The position numbers and the translations under genes are program-made. A stretch of 64,000 nt of DNA from Siphonodentalium dalli (lineage: Eukaryota > Mollusca > Scaphopoda > Gadilida > Siphonodentaliidae). The stretch is taken from the NCBI GenBank assembly GCA_032622095.1, contig CP136062.1:231024578-231088577 (forward strand). Direction: 5' to 3'. The notes beneath the pieces were generated by a model, which saw nothing but the letters and a program-made list of their open reading frames with translations, was not told the origin of the DNA and did not search any database. This document shows positions 1-9,307 of this stretch, piece after piece. Positions within the stretch are counted from its first letter, which is position 1. Every line of letters starts with the position of its first letter.

Positions 1-133
1 TGCCCTAAATAATCGACTCCTTAACCAAAGCAGAATTATGGATAATTTTTCAGGATTTAGTCGGAAATATGGCTTGTTGCCATTCATCGGAAAGCTCTGT
101 TGGTTAAGGAGTCGATTATTTAGAGCATTACTG
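1..133. mobile_element. pogo/Tigger-type MITE, left end cut by window
   Basis: Terminal inverted repeats of about 22 bp: aaataatcgactccttaacc near base 6, and its reverse complement ending near 122. The right end reads gagcattactg followed by TA. The sequence is a homologue of the complete copy at 8370-8518, which has CAG...CTG termini and TA flanks as in pogo/Tigger DNA transposons. It has no coding capacity. The missing first bases (CAGTAA) lie outside the window. Confidence 0.7.
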
Positions 134-339
134 TATATGCAATGCTTCTAACAGGGATTTTGCTTGTCTCTACACAAGCTATACCAAGTCTTCTCCCTAT
201 GGGAGACTCATATTTATACAAGTGCACCGCTAGGCGGAGGTAACGCCCCCGACTGTACAATCAGAGAAACTTTCTGGTTAAGCGCTATAAAAATGCCACA
301 TGTTGTTCTATATTAGCTTCAAATTTGGTCTGGTGCCAC

Positions 340-990
340 AAAAATAGAAGGAAAACTGAATTTTCTAAAAAAAATAATATTTTTTAAGTCGAAAAAGGGT
401 CATAACTCTCACAAAAATTATCCGATTGAACCGAAATTTTACCTTGACCTGTATTGCGATATTGGTAATACACAAAAAAACGGGTTTTGCAAATAAATAA
501 TCCAAAATCAAGTTATCATCTGGAAACCAAAAAAAGTAGCAGAAAATTGAATTTACTAAGTCAAAAAAGGGGTGTAACTCTGGAAAAAATGGGCGGACGA
601 AACCACGGCTGTGGGGAAATCTTGTCCCCCCGACTGGTCTATTGGCATACCAAAGATCAACTGAATTGAATTAGCGAAACCAAAGTTATGAGTTGAAACG
701 TTCGTATGCCACAGAAAACTGAATTTTCTAAGTCCAAAAAGGGGCGTAACTCTGGAAAAAATGGGCGGACGAAACCGCAGTTATGGGGAAATCTTGTCCC
801 CCCGGCTGGTCTATTAGCATACCAAAGATCAACTGAATCGAGTTAGCGAAACCAAAGTTATGAGTTGAAATGTTCGTACGGACGGAAGGACGGACGGAAG
901 GACGGACGGAAGGACGGACGGACGGAAGGACGGACGGACGGAGGGCTCCACTATATACCCCCAAATCTCCATCGGAGATCGGGGGCATAA
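340..990 (+). mobile_element. Dispersed element: ~172-bp units, (GGAC)n tract, terminal hairpin
   Basis: Two clear direct copies of a ~172-bp unit have gggcggacgaaacc at 591 and 763. A more diverged piece from about 340 (ttttctaa...aagtcgaaaaaggg) precedes them. A (GGAC/GGAAGGAC)n tract runs 876-943, followed by a short hairpin at 956-987 (atctcc atc ggagat between C and G runs). The same architecture in reverse orientation occurs at 24179-25112. No protein is encoded; ORFs of 60-86 codons here follow the microsatellite only. Confidence 0.6.
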
Positions 991-1072
991 TAAGGGACTA
1001 CATTAAGAATTTTTTTTTTATAATAACTCGAGAAATCAAGATAAATCACACATAGGAATGTAATAAATATAG

Positions 1073-1190
1073 AATACACCCATAGCAGCCGAGAATACCA
1101 AGTTTTAACCACAACCCTTTTGGTGAGTGGTTAAATCCACAATATCACGAGTGGTTAAAATTTTTTACTCTTGGCTACTATGGGTGTATT
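1073..1190. mobile_element. Foldback / MITE-like inverted repeat
   Basis: The sequence begins aatacacccatagcagcc and ends with the near-exact reverse complement, ggctactatgggtgtatt. An inner pair, ttttaaccac and gtggttaaaa, lies inside. Total length is about 118 bp with no coding sequence. The transposon superfamily is not assigned because no clear target-site duplication is visible. Confidence 0.6.
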
Positions 1191-1264
1191 TTATTTATGC
1201 CATAATTATTATTTTGATTTGTTCCACGAATTCAACTAATCTGCTGTTTACTTTGAATGTGTAT

Positions 1265-1656
1265 CCACACCAAGAGAACACACACAATAAGGAATGTGTG
1301 TCACACCAAGAGAACACACACAATAAGGAATGTGTGTCACACCAAGAGAACACACACAATAAGGAATGTGTGTCACACCAAGAGAACACACACAATAAGG
1401 AATGTGTGTCACACACACAATAAGGAATGTGTGTCACACCAAGAGAACACACACAATAAGGAATGTGTGTCACACCAAGAAAACACACACAATAAGGAAT
1501 GTGTGTCACACCATGAGAACACACACAATAAGGAATGTGTGTCACACCAAGAGAACACACACAATAAGGAATGTGTGTCACACCAAGAGAACACACACAA
1601 TAAGGAATGTGTGTCACACCAAGAGAACACACACAATAAGGAATGTGTGTCACACA
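1265..1656. repeat. 36-bp hairpin-forming minisatellite, ~11 units
   Basis: The 36-bp unit carries cacaccaagagaacacacac and aataaggaatgtgtgt, near-identical over about 11 copies, with one shortened unit around 1410-1430. Within each unit ACACACA pairs with TGTGTGT across an ~8-base spacer. Because 36 is a multiple of three, several frames stay open on both strands; these ORFs are artefacts. Confidence 0.95.
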
Positions 1657-2002
1657 TTGTGATGCATTCATTTACGTCATGACATTGGCCTGTTTCTGAG
1701 CGATCAGTCACTTGGAATTACCATGCATATGTTTCCCAGTTCATAACACTAGCAAGCTACAATGTTGTACATTTGATTGAAATGCAGGCAATTTTACCTA
1801 TATCTAATCTATATCATGACAACTTCCAATTTTAAATGAAAGTGACATAGGAACAATTTTGCTAACTACGATGTAGTTCTACTATGGGTATACACATTTA
1901 GCACATGAAATTACGTTTGAACATTTACACCCACAGTAGAAATTTGTATCTACAGTAGGAAGCTGTATACCCTCAGTAGGGTGTAAAGATGAAGTTTACA
2001 AA
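1657..2002. other. Unassigned AT-rich stretch
   Basis: I see no exon, RNA gene or repeat in this stretch between two minisatellites. Confidence 0.5.
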
Positions 2003-2098
2003 ATAGGTGTTATACACACAATAGAATAGGTGTTATACACACAATAGAATAGGTGTTATACACACAATAGAATAGGTGTTATACACACAATAGAATAG
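2003..2098. repeat. 23-bp minisatellite, ~4 units
   Basis: The phrase aataggtgttatacacacaa tag is repeated four times with no visible changes. It lies about 100 bp downstream (in transcription sense) of the exon at 2194-2412. Confidence 0.9.
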
Positions 2099-2111
2099 CC
2101 AATTATGGTAC

Positions 2112-2154
2112 AAAATGATTTACCTCGAAGGCCAGCGAATATTAAATGATCTTG
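2112..2154 (-). repeat. Duplicated 3' end and donor of exon 2194-2412
   Basis: The stretch repeats, at 70-bp distance, the final codons QDHITLAGLE and the gtaaatcatt donor of the adjacent exon. Here it reads QDHLIFAGLR with cttcgag|gtaaatcattttg. The intervening sequence is open in the exon frame, so this is either an alternative donor or a decayed copy. Confidence 0.65.
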
Positions 2155-2193
2155 TATTTCCATGGATTTATTACGTATAATGAAATGATTTAC

Positions 2194-2412
2194 CTCGAGG
2201 CCCGCGAGTGTTATATGATCCTGTGGTAGTGATACTAGTGATGGGGAGTCGAGAATGCTGGAATGATTGTGTTTGGTGCTGTCGACGTTCACAATCATTG
2301 GCTTCGGGTCCATGGTGATGCTTGGCAAGGATTTGGTTGGCGTCTGTATCATGGGCTGCATCAGAGGCTGGGTTTGTTGAACAGGATTCATTGTCTGTAG
2401 AACAGGGACTGC
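2194..2412 (-). CDS. Internal exon 6 (most 3' seen) of POU2-like gene
   Basis: Minus-strand exon of 219 nt (73 codons, phase 0 to 0). Acceptor is atttttcag|GCA and donor is CTCGAG|gtaaat. It begins AVPVLQTMNPVQQTQPLMQP, continues through TPTKSLPSITMDPKPMIVNV, and ends ILDSPSLVSLPQDHITLAGLE. The Gln/Pro/Met-rich part gives way to a Ser/Pro/Asp-rich linker, as expected just before a DNA-binding domain. The POU domain itself, if this is a POU gene, would be encoded left of the window start. A second copy of the last codons and donor lies 70 bp further on, with donor boundary at 2123/2124. That copy is still open, so use of it would extend the protein by about 23 residues in the same reading. Function beyond transcriptional regulation is not claimed. 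Confidence 0.72.
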
Positions 2413-2789
2413 CTGAAAAATATTAATATTAAAGATGCGTAATCCGAATTAATGCTCCCAAATTACTATTTCTTTGGTTTCGGGGGTAAAAAAATATGTT
2501 TGGGAAATTATATACCATAGTTGACATAGTTAGCATTATTTTGTTGTATTATAAATTAATAGATTCTGATAACTAAAGCGTATTTTGAAGAAATCTTGTT
2601 GTTGTTGTTGTAACTTGATGCTATGGGGACCGTCTGATCTTATTGAGTACCTTTATTGCATGTATAACTCTTAACACCAAGTGACGTGATTTGATGTGTC
2701 TGTTCAATACCTCTGATGTTGCTCTGGTGAACACCCAGTCTATGGATAACATCAAAACGCAAGTTAAATATGATTTTCGGGGGGTAATA

Positions 2790-3815
2790 AATAAAGTCTT
2801 CTCTATATAGCGATGGCATTTTCGTGGGATAGTAAATCATGTCTTCTCTATATAGCGGCGTAATAGGATTTTACGAAGGGGATATGAGAAATATTGTCCT
2901 TGTAAATGCTGTCTTCTCTATATAGCGACGGCATGTTATGTGGGGTATTAAATCATGTCTTCTCTATATAGCGACGGCATGTTATGTGGGGTATTAAATC
3001 ATGTCTTCTCTATATAGTGACGGCATGTTATGTGGGGTATTAAATGATGTCTTCTCTATATAGCGACGGCATGTTATGTGGGGTATTAAATGATGTCTTC
3101 TCTATATAGCGACGGCATGTTATGTGGGGTATTAAATGATGTCTTCTCTATATAGCGACGGCATGTTATGTGGGGTATTAAATGATGTCTTCTCTATATA
3201 GCGACGGCATGTTATGTGGGGTATTAAATGATGTCTTCTCTATATAGCGACGGCATGTTATGTGGGGTATTAAATGATGTCTTCTCTATATAGCGACGGC
3301 ATGTTATGTGGGGTATTAAATGATGTCTTCTCTATATAGCGACGGCATGTTATGTGGGGTATTAAATGATGTCTTCTCTATATAGCGACGGCATGTTATG
3401 TGGGGTATTAAATGCTGTCTTCTCTATATAGCGACGGCATGTTATGTGGGGTATTAAATGATGTCTTCTCTATATAGCGACGGCATGTTATGTGGGGTAT
3501 TAAATGATGTCTTCTCTATATAGCGACGGCATGTTATGTGGGGTATTAAATGATGTCTTCTCTATATAGCGACGGCATGTTATGTGGGGTATTAAATGAT
3601 GTCTTCTCTATATAGCGACGGCATGTTATGTGGGGTATTAAATGATGTCTTCTCTATATAGCGACGGCATGTTATGTGGGGTATTAAATCATGTCTTCTC
3701 TATATAGTGATGGCATTTTTTGCGGTGTAATACTGATTTTACGAAGGGGATATGAGAATGTCCTTGTAAATCTTGTCTCCTCTATATAGTGACGGCATTT
3801 TCACGGGGTTGTAAA
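2790..3815. repeat. 46-bp intronic minisatellite, ~20 units
   Basis: The 46-bp unit contains tgtcttctctatatagcgac and ggcatgttatgtggggtatt. About 16 units between roughly 2935 and 3690 are almost identical. Diverged units at 2795-2930 and 3690-3815 (longer, with cattttcgtggg or acgaaggggatatgag inserts) flank them. It lies in the intron between exons 4013 and 2194. Unlike other arrays here, I could not match it to an exon border. Confidence 0.95.
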
Positions 3816-4012
3816 TAATGACTTTTTTTGGTTTTGGGATTGTGAAAAACGATAAATATTCACATTGACACTCTAACAGGTAACTATAGACCAGCCTTCT
3901 GGAGAAAATTGAAAAAAAAAATAGAGGCAGGTAAGAAAATCTCAACCAGGCAGGGTATCGGAAACAAAGAGTTTTTTTTTTTGGCCTAATCATTTTAACC
4001 AGTGATTCTTAC

Positions 4013-4072
4013 CTGTAAGAGATTCTGTGGTTGTTGAACTGAAGGCAAGGAGGTCTTGATGACGTTAAGATT
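4013..4072 (-). CDS. Internal exon 5 (short) of POU2-like gene
   Basis: Minus-strand exon of exactly 60 nt (20 codons, phase 0 to 0): NLNVIKTSLPSVQQPQNLLQ. Acceptor is cattccag|AAT and donor is TTACAG|gtaagaat, a near-perfect donor consensus. It sits between exon 6814 (2741-bp intron) and exon 2194 (1600-bp intron), and joins both without breaking frame. Gln/Asn/Leu/Pro composition continues that of its neighbours. No copied borders were noticed for this exon. Short size makes it fragile as an isolated call; phase and composition raise confidence. Confidence 0.68.
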
Positions 4073-4651
4073 CTGGAATGAGTTTAAACTTCAGTTATTG
4101 ATTCTTAAGATAAGGTCTACCTTCAAACACTTATAAATACATCAAAAGTGTTTACTTTTATTAAATTAGATTTGTGTTAGAGAGAAAGAGAGATAATCTT
4201 TTATTAACATGACAAGAGTATCCACAATAAATAGGTGTATTGCACAAACAAATAGTGATATTGCACCCTGCCACATGGGGGCTATAAGTCACGCTAATAT
4301 TATGTAAGAATAACTGAAAAAACACATGAAAAACATCTGATGTCACCAATATTGTCTGAAAATGTGGCCCTTCCTGACATTTTTTGTTTATACACAATAA
4401 TATTTACATTTGTTTACATTGTGGAACTTAGGTTACAAGGATGTATGAAGCAGTTCAGCAGAAAATAATTATCTCGCCATCCACCACTTGGAGCAAACAA
4501 ACAATTCCTACACAATTGAATAGCTTACAAAATGATCGAGAGTAATATTAATATCTTCATGTAAAACAATCACAAAAACAACAGCTGAACTGCAGTTATT
4601 TAGTATAAACTGTGTTTGTAGACTTTGTAAGGCTTAAAAAAGGTGTCCTTG
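4073..4651. other. Intron sequence, no gene seen
   Basis: AT-rich intron between exons 6814 and 4013. Its last part (from about 4610) carries a degenerate piece of the exon-6814 donor repeat (tgtgtttgtagactttgtaa then ggtgtccttg), interrupted by the MITE at 4656. Confidence 0.5.
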
Positions 4652-4655
4652 TTAA

Positions 4656-5010
4656 CCCTTTACCCAACAAACCAGCCAAAACCGGCCAAATAAAGCTTCA
4701 ACAGCCTAAAATATCTTCGGTCTGTCTCAATAGAACCATACAAATATGGATATCATTGGAACCGGCTCCTTGACCACATTGTGATAGTTACAGTTATGCC
4801 ATAGGTCGCCTCGCATATATAAGAGAATGCATTGGCCTAAAAAAAATCGTTTTTTAACACTTTTTACCATTTTTTCTTACATTCTTTAACAATTTTATAA
4901 TTTTTAATGTGTTAAGCCAATGCATTCTCTTATATATGCGATGCAACCTATGGTCGACTCGCATATATAAGAGAATGCATTGGCACAGGGCCCTTCTGTT
5001 GGGTAAAGGG
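4656..5010. mobile_element. piggyBac-type MITE, copy 1
   Basis: TTAA at 4652-4655 and 5011-5014 flanks termini ccctttacccaaca and tgttgggtaaaggg. TTAA target duplication and CCC-starting ends are the piggyBac signature. Inside are long palindromic segments built on ccaatgcattctcttatata. The element has no transposase. Three more copies occur at 7901, 23077 and 25445. Confidence 0.85.
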
Positions 5011-5014
5011 TTAA

Positions 5015-5436
5015 CTGACATTTATAGGGGGTGGGGGATAAGGTGGGGGGATAAGATGTCCTTGCTAACAGTCATTTATAGGGTGTGGGGCAGGATAAGA
5101 TGTCCTTGCTAACAGTCATTGAACCTAAACTTGGTTCTGCAGTTCTGTGTTTGTAAACTTTGTAAGTTGGTTATGGTTAGAGTCAGGGTCAGTTTTTTTA
5201 TAATAATATATAACAGTTTTGTATAGCGTAAATTCCACCGAAATGCTCTAAAGTGCTTGACATGTTAAACATAAAATACAATTGCAAACATGGACATCAA
5301 CAAAAAAGTGAAACATTGAGGGGGTGGGTGGAGTCAGGATAAGGTGTCCTTGCTGACAAACAAACAACCTAAACTTGGTTCTGCAGTAGTATCTGTGTTT
5401 GTAAACTGTGTAAGTTGGTTATGGTTAGGGTCCGAG
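5015..5436 (-). repeat. Copies of exon 6814-6993 3' end plus donor (distal set)
   Basis: Stretches at 5101-5170 and 5364-5435 match the last codons of the exon at 6814-6993 (LQTQ.LLLQNQV) followed by a gtt donor-like sequence, and the intron phrase ctaacagtcat/ggtgtccttg. The copy at 5364-5435 reads SLQTQILLQNQV then a stop; the copy at 5101 has a small deletion. Confidence 0.7.
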
Positions 5437-6394
5437 TCATTACGTGCGCTCGCGCAACAGTATGGCGATCAGACAGATTTGTAGGTTGGTGTCACTCTAC
5501 TCCGTTTCACTCCATGACGTCACCAAAAACGACGTAAAACCTCGTGGCGTTCTGACATTTTTACTGTGCCGCGTTTTTGCTATGTTTATTTTATGTGTTG
5601 TTTTCGATTATTTGTTTGTCGCCGATATCGCCATTTGTCGGGATTCCCTGTTTCTATATTTAAAACTGGCATGCTTGTAGTGAGCCTCGATTTCACTTTT
5701 TTCTCCCAGGTCAAAATATGTCAGAGTTATGACAAAAATAGATCGACCTACATTTTCTCCATCAGAACTCTACATCAAAGAGTCTATAGGCTCCTTCGGG
5801 ACCTACATAGACTCCTTCATTTTTGGTTCGTGCGAAGACCTCTTTTTATCGTGCGGGAAAAGAGAGACATTCAAAACGCGATTCCGTAATTCGACGCAAT
5901 AGGCTGAATAGCCTAACCTTCAGCCGAGTTCCGGGTCAAATACGACGAATGACGTAACACAAAACAAAACGCATTTGTTGACACAAACACCGTTTGAAGA
6001 GTTTATTATTACATAAAATGATCGTTATTGATTAATTATTGATATTTATTGTTGCATATTGGCTGCTATCAATATTTACACAAATGGTATTAATTATTTC
6101 TTATAATTGCTCCTTTGGTCAACTTTGACTATCGGAAAATGAAAATCAAAATATGCCGCTGAAAAAAATGTAATCGATAGTCTCATCCTTTCGGCAACAT
6201 GGAATTTAATTACTAAAATGATTAATATAGTAATTTGTTTTTTATCTGTGATGAAATGAGAAATGGTAATTGTCTTTTTTTGCTAACATTAAATTAAATT
6301 AAATAAATTAAGTAAAATACAGTGAAATTATTTTTTAAATTATTTTGTATTACATTTTTGCGCATGTTGGCATCTCTCTGAGTGCATTCTAGTT
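5437..6394. other. Unassigned ~960-bp segment splitting the donor-repeat set
   Basis: This segment interrupts two groups of exon-border copies, so it is probably an insertion. It starts GC-richer (gtgcgctcgcgcaac; a TGACGTCA octamer near 5515) and becomes very AT-rich after 6000. Overlapping plus-strand ORFs of 78 and 107 codons (5444-5680, 5566-5889) show no domain I recognise. I found no terminal repeats. Confidence 0.35.
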
Positions 6395-6813
6395 TATATA
6401 GGGGGGGTTGAGGCAGGGTAAGGTGTCCTTGCTAACAAACAAACCTGAACAAGATTCTGCAAGAGTAACTGTGTTTGTAGACTCTGTAAGTTGGTTACGG
6501 TTAAGATCAGGGATGAGTTTTTATTTTGGGTGGGTGGGGAACTGCATTATTTACACCAGTGTTTTTAAGATGGCATCGCCCTAGTGTATAAGGTGTTTTC
6601 GCTAATAGACCAACCTCAACCTGATTCTGCAGTAGCATCTGTGTTCGTAGACTCTGTAGGTTGGTTATTGTTAGGGTCAGGGGTCATTTTTTTGGGGGGG
6701 GGGGTTGAATCTGCATCATTTACACACAGAGTTTTTTTAAAAGATGGAGTCACCCTTGTGTGTACTCTGTAGGTGGTGGCTATGGTTAGGGTCATTCTTG
6801 CTAACAGACCAAC
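6395..6813 (-). repeat. Copies of exon 6814-6993 3' end plus donor (proximal set)
   Basis: Copies near 6440-6510 and 6610-6680 read QSLQTQLLLQNLVQ|gtttgt and QSLRTQMLLQNQVE|gttggt on the minus strand. They keep frame and a usable GT at the same point as the true exon. A shorter remnant lies at about 6764-6800. Intron sequence (agggtca, ggtgtccttgctaac) is part of each unit. Confidence 0.8.
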
Positions 6814-6993
6814 CTGAACTTGATTCTGCAGTAATAGCTGTGTTTGTAGACTCTGTAAGTTGGTGAGTTGGGCTGCATTAACAAACACATACTGCTGCAC
6901 ACCAGCCAGGGCCTGTACAGGAATCGCAACAGGCGAGTTAGCTGCAGCTTGGCCGGCCTGAGTGGCTGCTATGGTCTGGGCCTGTGTTAGCGT
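6814..6993 (-). CDS. Internal exon 4, Gln-rich activation segment, of POU2-like gene
   Basis: Minus-strand exon of 180 nt (60 codons, phase 0 to 0), with acceptor gatttcag before ACG CTA ACA and donor CAG|gttggt. It begins TLTQAQTIAATQAGQAAANS, continues PVAIPVQALAG and ends QQYVFVNAAQLTNLQSLQTQ LLLQNQVQ. The QQYVFV...TNLQ segment after a Gln/Leu block is the best hint of a POU class 2 (Oct-1-like) N-terminal region, where QQFVLV...TNLQ occurs; this is from memory and needs a search. A 12.3-kb intron full of repeats separates it from exon 19318. Its 3' end plus donor is copied at 5101-5170, 5364-5435, about 6440-6510 and about 6610-6680. Its 5' end plus acceptor is copied through 7130-7870. 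Q-rich factors of other families remain possible. Confidence 0.75.
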
Positions 6994-7880
6994 CTGAAAT
7001 CAAATAAACCCTTATCATTAATACTGAATACAATGATCTGGTCAATCAACCATTTTATAATTACATGATTACTCAATGTTATCGGCCGTATATTGGGATA
7101 GCATCATAGAGGTCGCAACTGATACGGTCTGTGTCTGTGTCTGAAATAAAATAAACCCTTCACATTACTGAATACAACGATCTGGACAATCAGCCATTTT
7201 ATAATTACATGATTACCCAATGTTATCGGCCGTATATTGGGATAGCATCATAGAGGTCGCAACTGATACGGTCTGTGTCTGTGATAAAATAAACCCTTCA
7301 CATTACTGAATACAACGATCTGGACAATCAGCCATTTTATAATTACATGATTACCCAATGTTATCAGCCGTATATTGGGATAGCATCATAGCGGTCACAA
7401 CTTATACGGTCTGGGCCTGTGTTAGTGTCTGAAATAAAATAAACCCTTCTCAAAACTGAATACAACAATCTGGCCAATCGGCCATTTAATAATTACATGA
7501 TTACTCAATGTTATCGGCCGTATATTAGGACAGCATCATAGCGGTCACAACTTATACGGTCTGGGCCTGTGTTAGTGTCTGAAATAAAATAAACCCTTCT
7601 CAAAACTGAATACAACAATCTGGCCAATCGGCCATTTAATAATTACATGATTACTCAATGTTATCGGCCGTATATTAGGACAGCATCATAGTGGTCACAA
7701 CTTATACGGTCTGGGCCTGTGTTAGTGTCTGAAATAAAATAAACCCTTCTCAAAACTGAATACAACAATCTGGCCAATCGGCCATTTAATAATTACATCA
7801 TTACTCAATGTTATCGGCCGTATATTAGGACAGCATCATAGCGGTCACAACTTATACGGTCTGGGCCTGCATATGAAATA
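6975..7880 (-). repeat. Acceptor-containing tandem repeat of exon 6814-6993, ~7 units
   Basis: Units of about 130-150 bp (exactly 150 bp between copies at 7425, 7575 and 7725) each contain the exon's acceptor (tttattttatttcag) and its first codons TLTQAQT. In the later units these run into a TAA stop after one more codon; at 7137 the copy reads TQTQTVSVATSMM and stays open. The unit at about 7870 was cut by a piggyBac MITE. Confidence 0.88.
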
Positions 7881-7900
7881 AAATAACCCCTTCCCATTAA

Positions 7901-8292
7901 CCCTTTACCCAACAGAAGGGCCCTGTGCCAATGCATTCTCTTATATATGCGAGTCGACCATAGGTCGCCTCGCATATATAAGAGAATGCATTGGCTTAAC
8001 ACATTAAAAATTATAAAATTGTTAAAGAATGTAAGAAAAAATGGTAAAAAGTGTTAAAAAAAGATTTTTTTTAGGCCAATGCATTCTCTTATATATGCGA
8101 AGCGACCTATGGTCGACTCGCATATATAAGAGAATGCATTGGCACAGGGCATAACTGTAACTATCACAATGTGGTCAATGAGCCGGTTCCAATGATATCC
8201 ATATTTGTATGGTTCTATTGAGACAGACCGAAGATATTTTAGGCTGTTGAAGCTTTATTTGGCCGGTTTTGGCCGGTTTGTTGGGTAAAGGG
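7901..8292. mobile_element. piggyBac-type MITE, copy 2 (inverted orientation)
   Basis: TTAA at 7897-7900 and 8293-8296 flanks ccctttacccaaca...ttgggtaaaggg. The element is inverted relative to the copies at 4656, 23077 and 25445. It sits inside a unit of the acceptor repeat, where the sister unit at 7011-7030 shows the uninterrupted site cttatcaTTAAtactgaata. Confidence 0.88.
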
Positions 8293-8369
8293 TTAATACT
8301 GAATGCACGATCTGGCCAATCAGCCATTTCATAATTACATGATTACTCATTTCGGGCAATTTTATACTA

Positions 8370-8518
8370 CAGTAATGCTCTAATTAATCGACTCCTTAAC
8401 CACAGAATTATGGGTAACTTTTCAGGATTTAGTCGGAAATATGGCTTGTTGCCATTCATCGGAAAGCTCTCAGTGAGATAAGGAGTGGTTAAGGAGTCGA
8501 TTAATTAGAGCATTGCTG
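8370..8518. mobile_element. pogo/Tigger-type MITE, complete copy
   Basis: The ends read CAGTAATGCTCTAATTAATC and, inverted, GATTAATTAGAGCATTGCTG, flanked by TA at 8368-8369 and 8519-8520. TIRs of about 30 bp, CAG termini and TA duplication fit pogo/Tigger. Length is 149 bp with no coding sequence. It is homologous to 1-133. Confidence 0.82.
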
Positions 8519-8520
8519 TA

Positions 8521-8900
8521 TAGTTGACAGTGGTTAGCATTATTTTTGGGCAACTGATTGATTCTGATAGCTGACGCAGCATTTAAACAAATGTTGGAAT
8601 CTGATTATATGGGAACCATCAAATCTTTTTATTTATATTTTAATAAATACTGTGGAATGGTTATTTTAAGTCTATACGTTGGAGCATTTCTTAATATTAA
8701 TTCTTTATAATCACAGTAGTTTCCATAACTATTGAATATGTTCTTATTTACAATTCGCTATTTATGTGATTATTTATATTTGTGTCGCACTCTGCACAAT
8801 AGTCTCGAATACGGTTGTGAATTGTCTCAGCCAATGCTGTGCATTTTACATGCATTTTCCAGCGTCTTTTAAAGATTTTGTTTTGATAAAAAGGCATAAA
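8521..8900. other. No gene seen
   Basis: AT-rich sequence between a MITE and the palindrome; no exon or repeat recognised. Confidence 0.5.
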
Positions 8901-9307
8901 GCTCAAGGCTGACAGATGGCCAGCCGATAAAATCTTGATGTCGGATACCTGAATTTACAAAATCCGCAGAAAAAAAAACTTTATACGCCAAAACACGCAT
9001 CCGTGACCTGGCGGCCGGACTAATATAGAGGATCTTCAATGATTTATGTTGGGATATAAGATTTTATGAAACTCATTTGATAAATTTGATTCACAACTCG
9101 TCTACGACTCGTTGTGAATCAAATTTATCAAACTTGTTTCATAAAATCTTATATCCCAACATAAATCATTGAAGATCCTCTATATTAGTCCGGCCGCCAG
9201 GTCACGGATGCGTGTTTTGGCGTATAAAGTTTTTTTCTCTGCGGATTTTGTAAATTCAGGTATCCGACATCAAGATTTTATCGGCTGGCCATCTGTCAGC
9301 CTTGAGC
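8901..9307. repeat. 407-bp near-perfect palindrome
   Basis: The left arm starts gctcaaggctgacagatggc and the right arm ends with its reverse complement at 9307. The arms stay complementary almost to the centre near 9104 (aactcgtctacgactcgttg). Small differences include the length of an A tract. The right arm is also the outer end of the large inverted repeat that follows, and its partner reappears at 14111-14220. Confidence 0.93.

Noticed and set aside
878-988. 86-codon Ser/Val/Arg-Pro ORF (PSVRPSVRPS)
   Set aside because: Translation of the (GGAC)n microsatellite.
1195-1711. ORFs of 86-158 codons on both strands
   Set aside because: Readings of the 36-bp minisatellite; open in several frames on both strands at once.
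2790-3815. CRISPR array
   Set aside because: Units are contiguous tandem repeats without unique spacers, in a eukaryotic intron.
5444-5889. 78- and 107-codon plus-strand ORFs as a gene
   Set aside because: Overlapping frames, no domain recognised, and the host segment looks like an insertion.
6655-6800. Telomere-like ggttagggtca stretches
   Set aside because: The motif occurs once per longer exon-border repeat and is not a TTAGGG tandem run.
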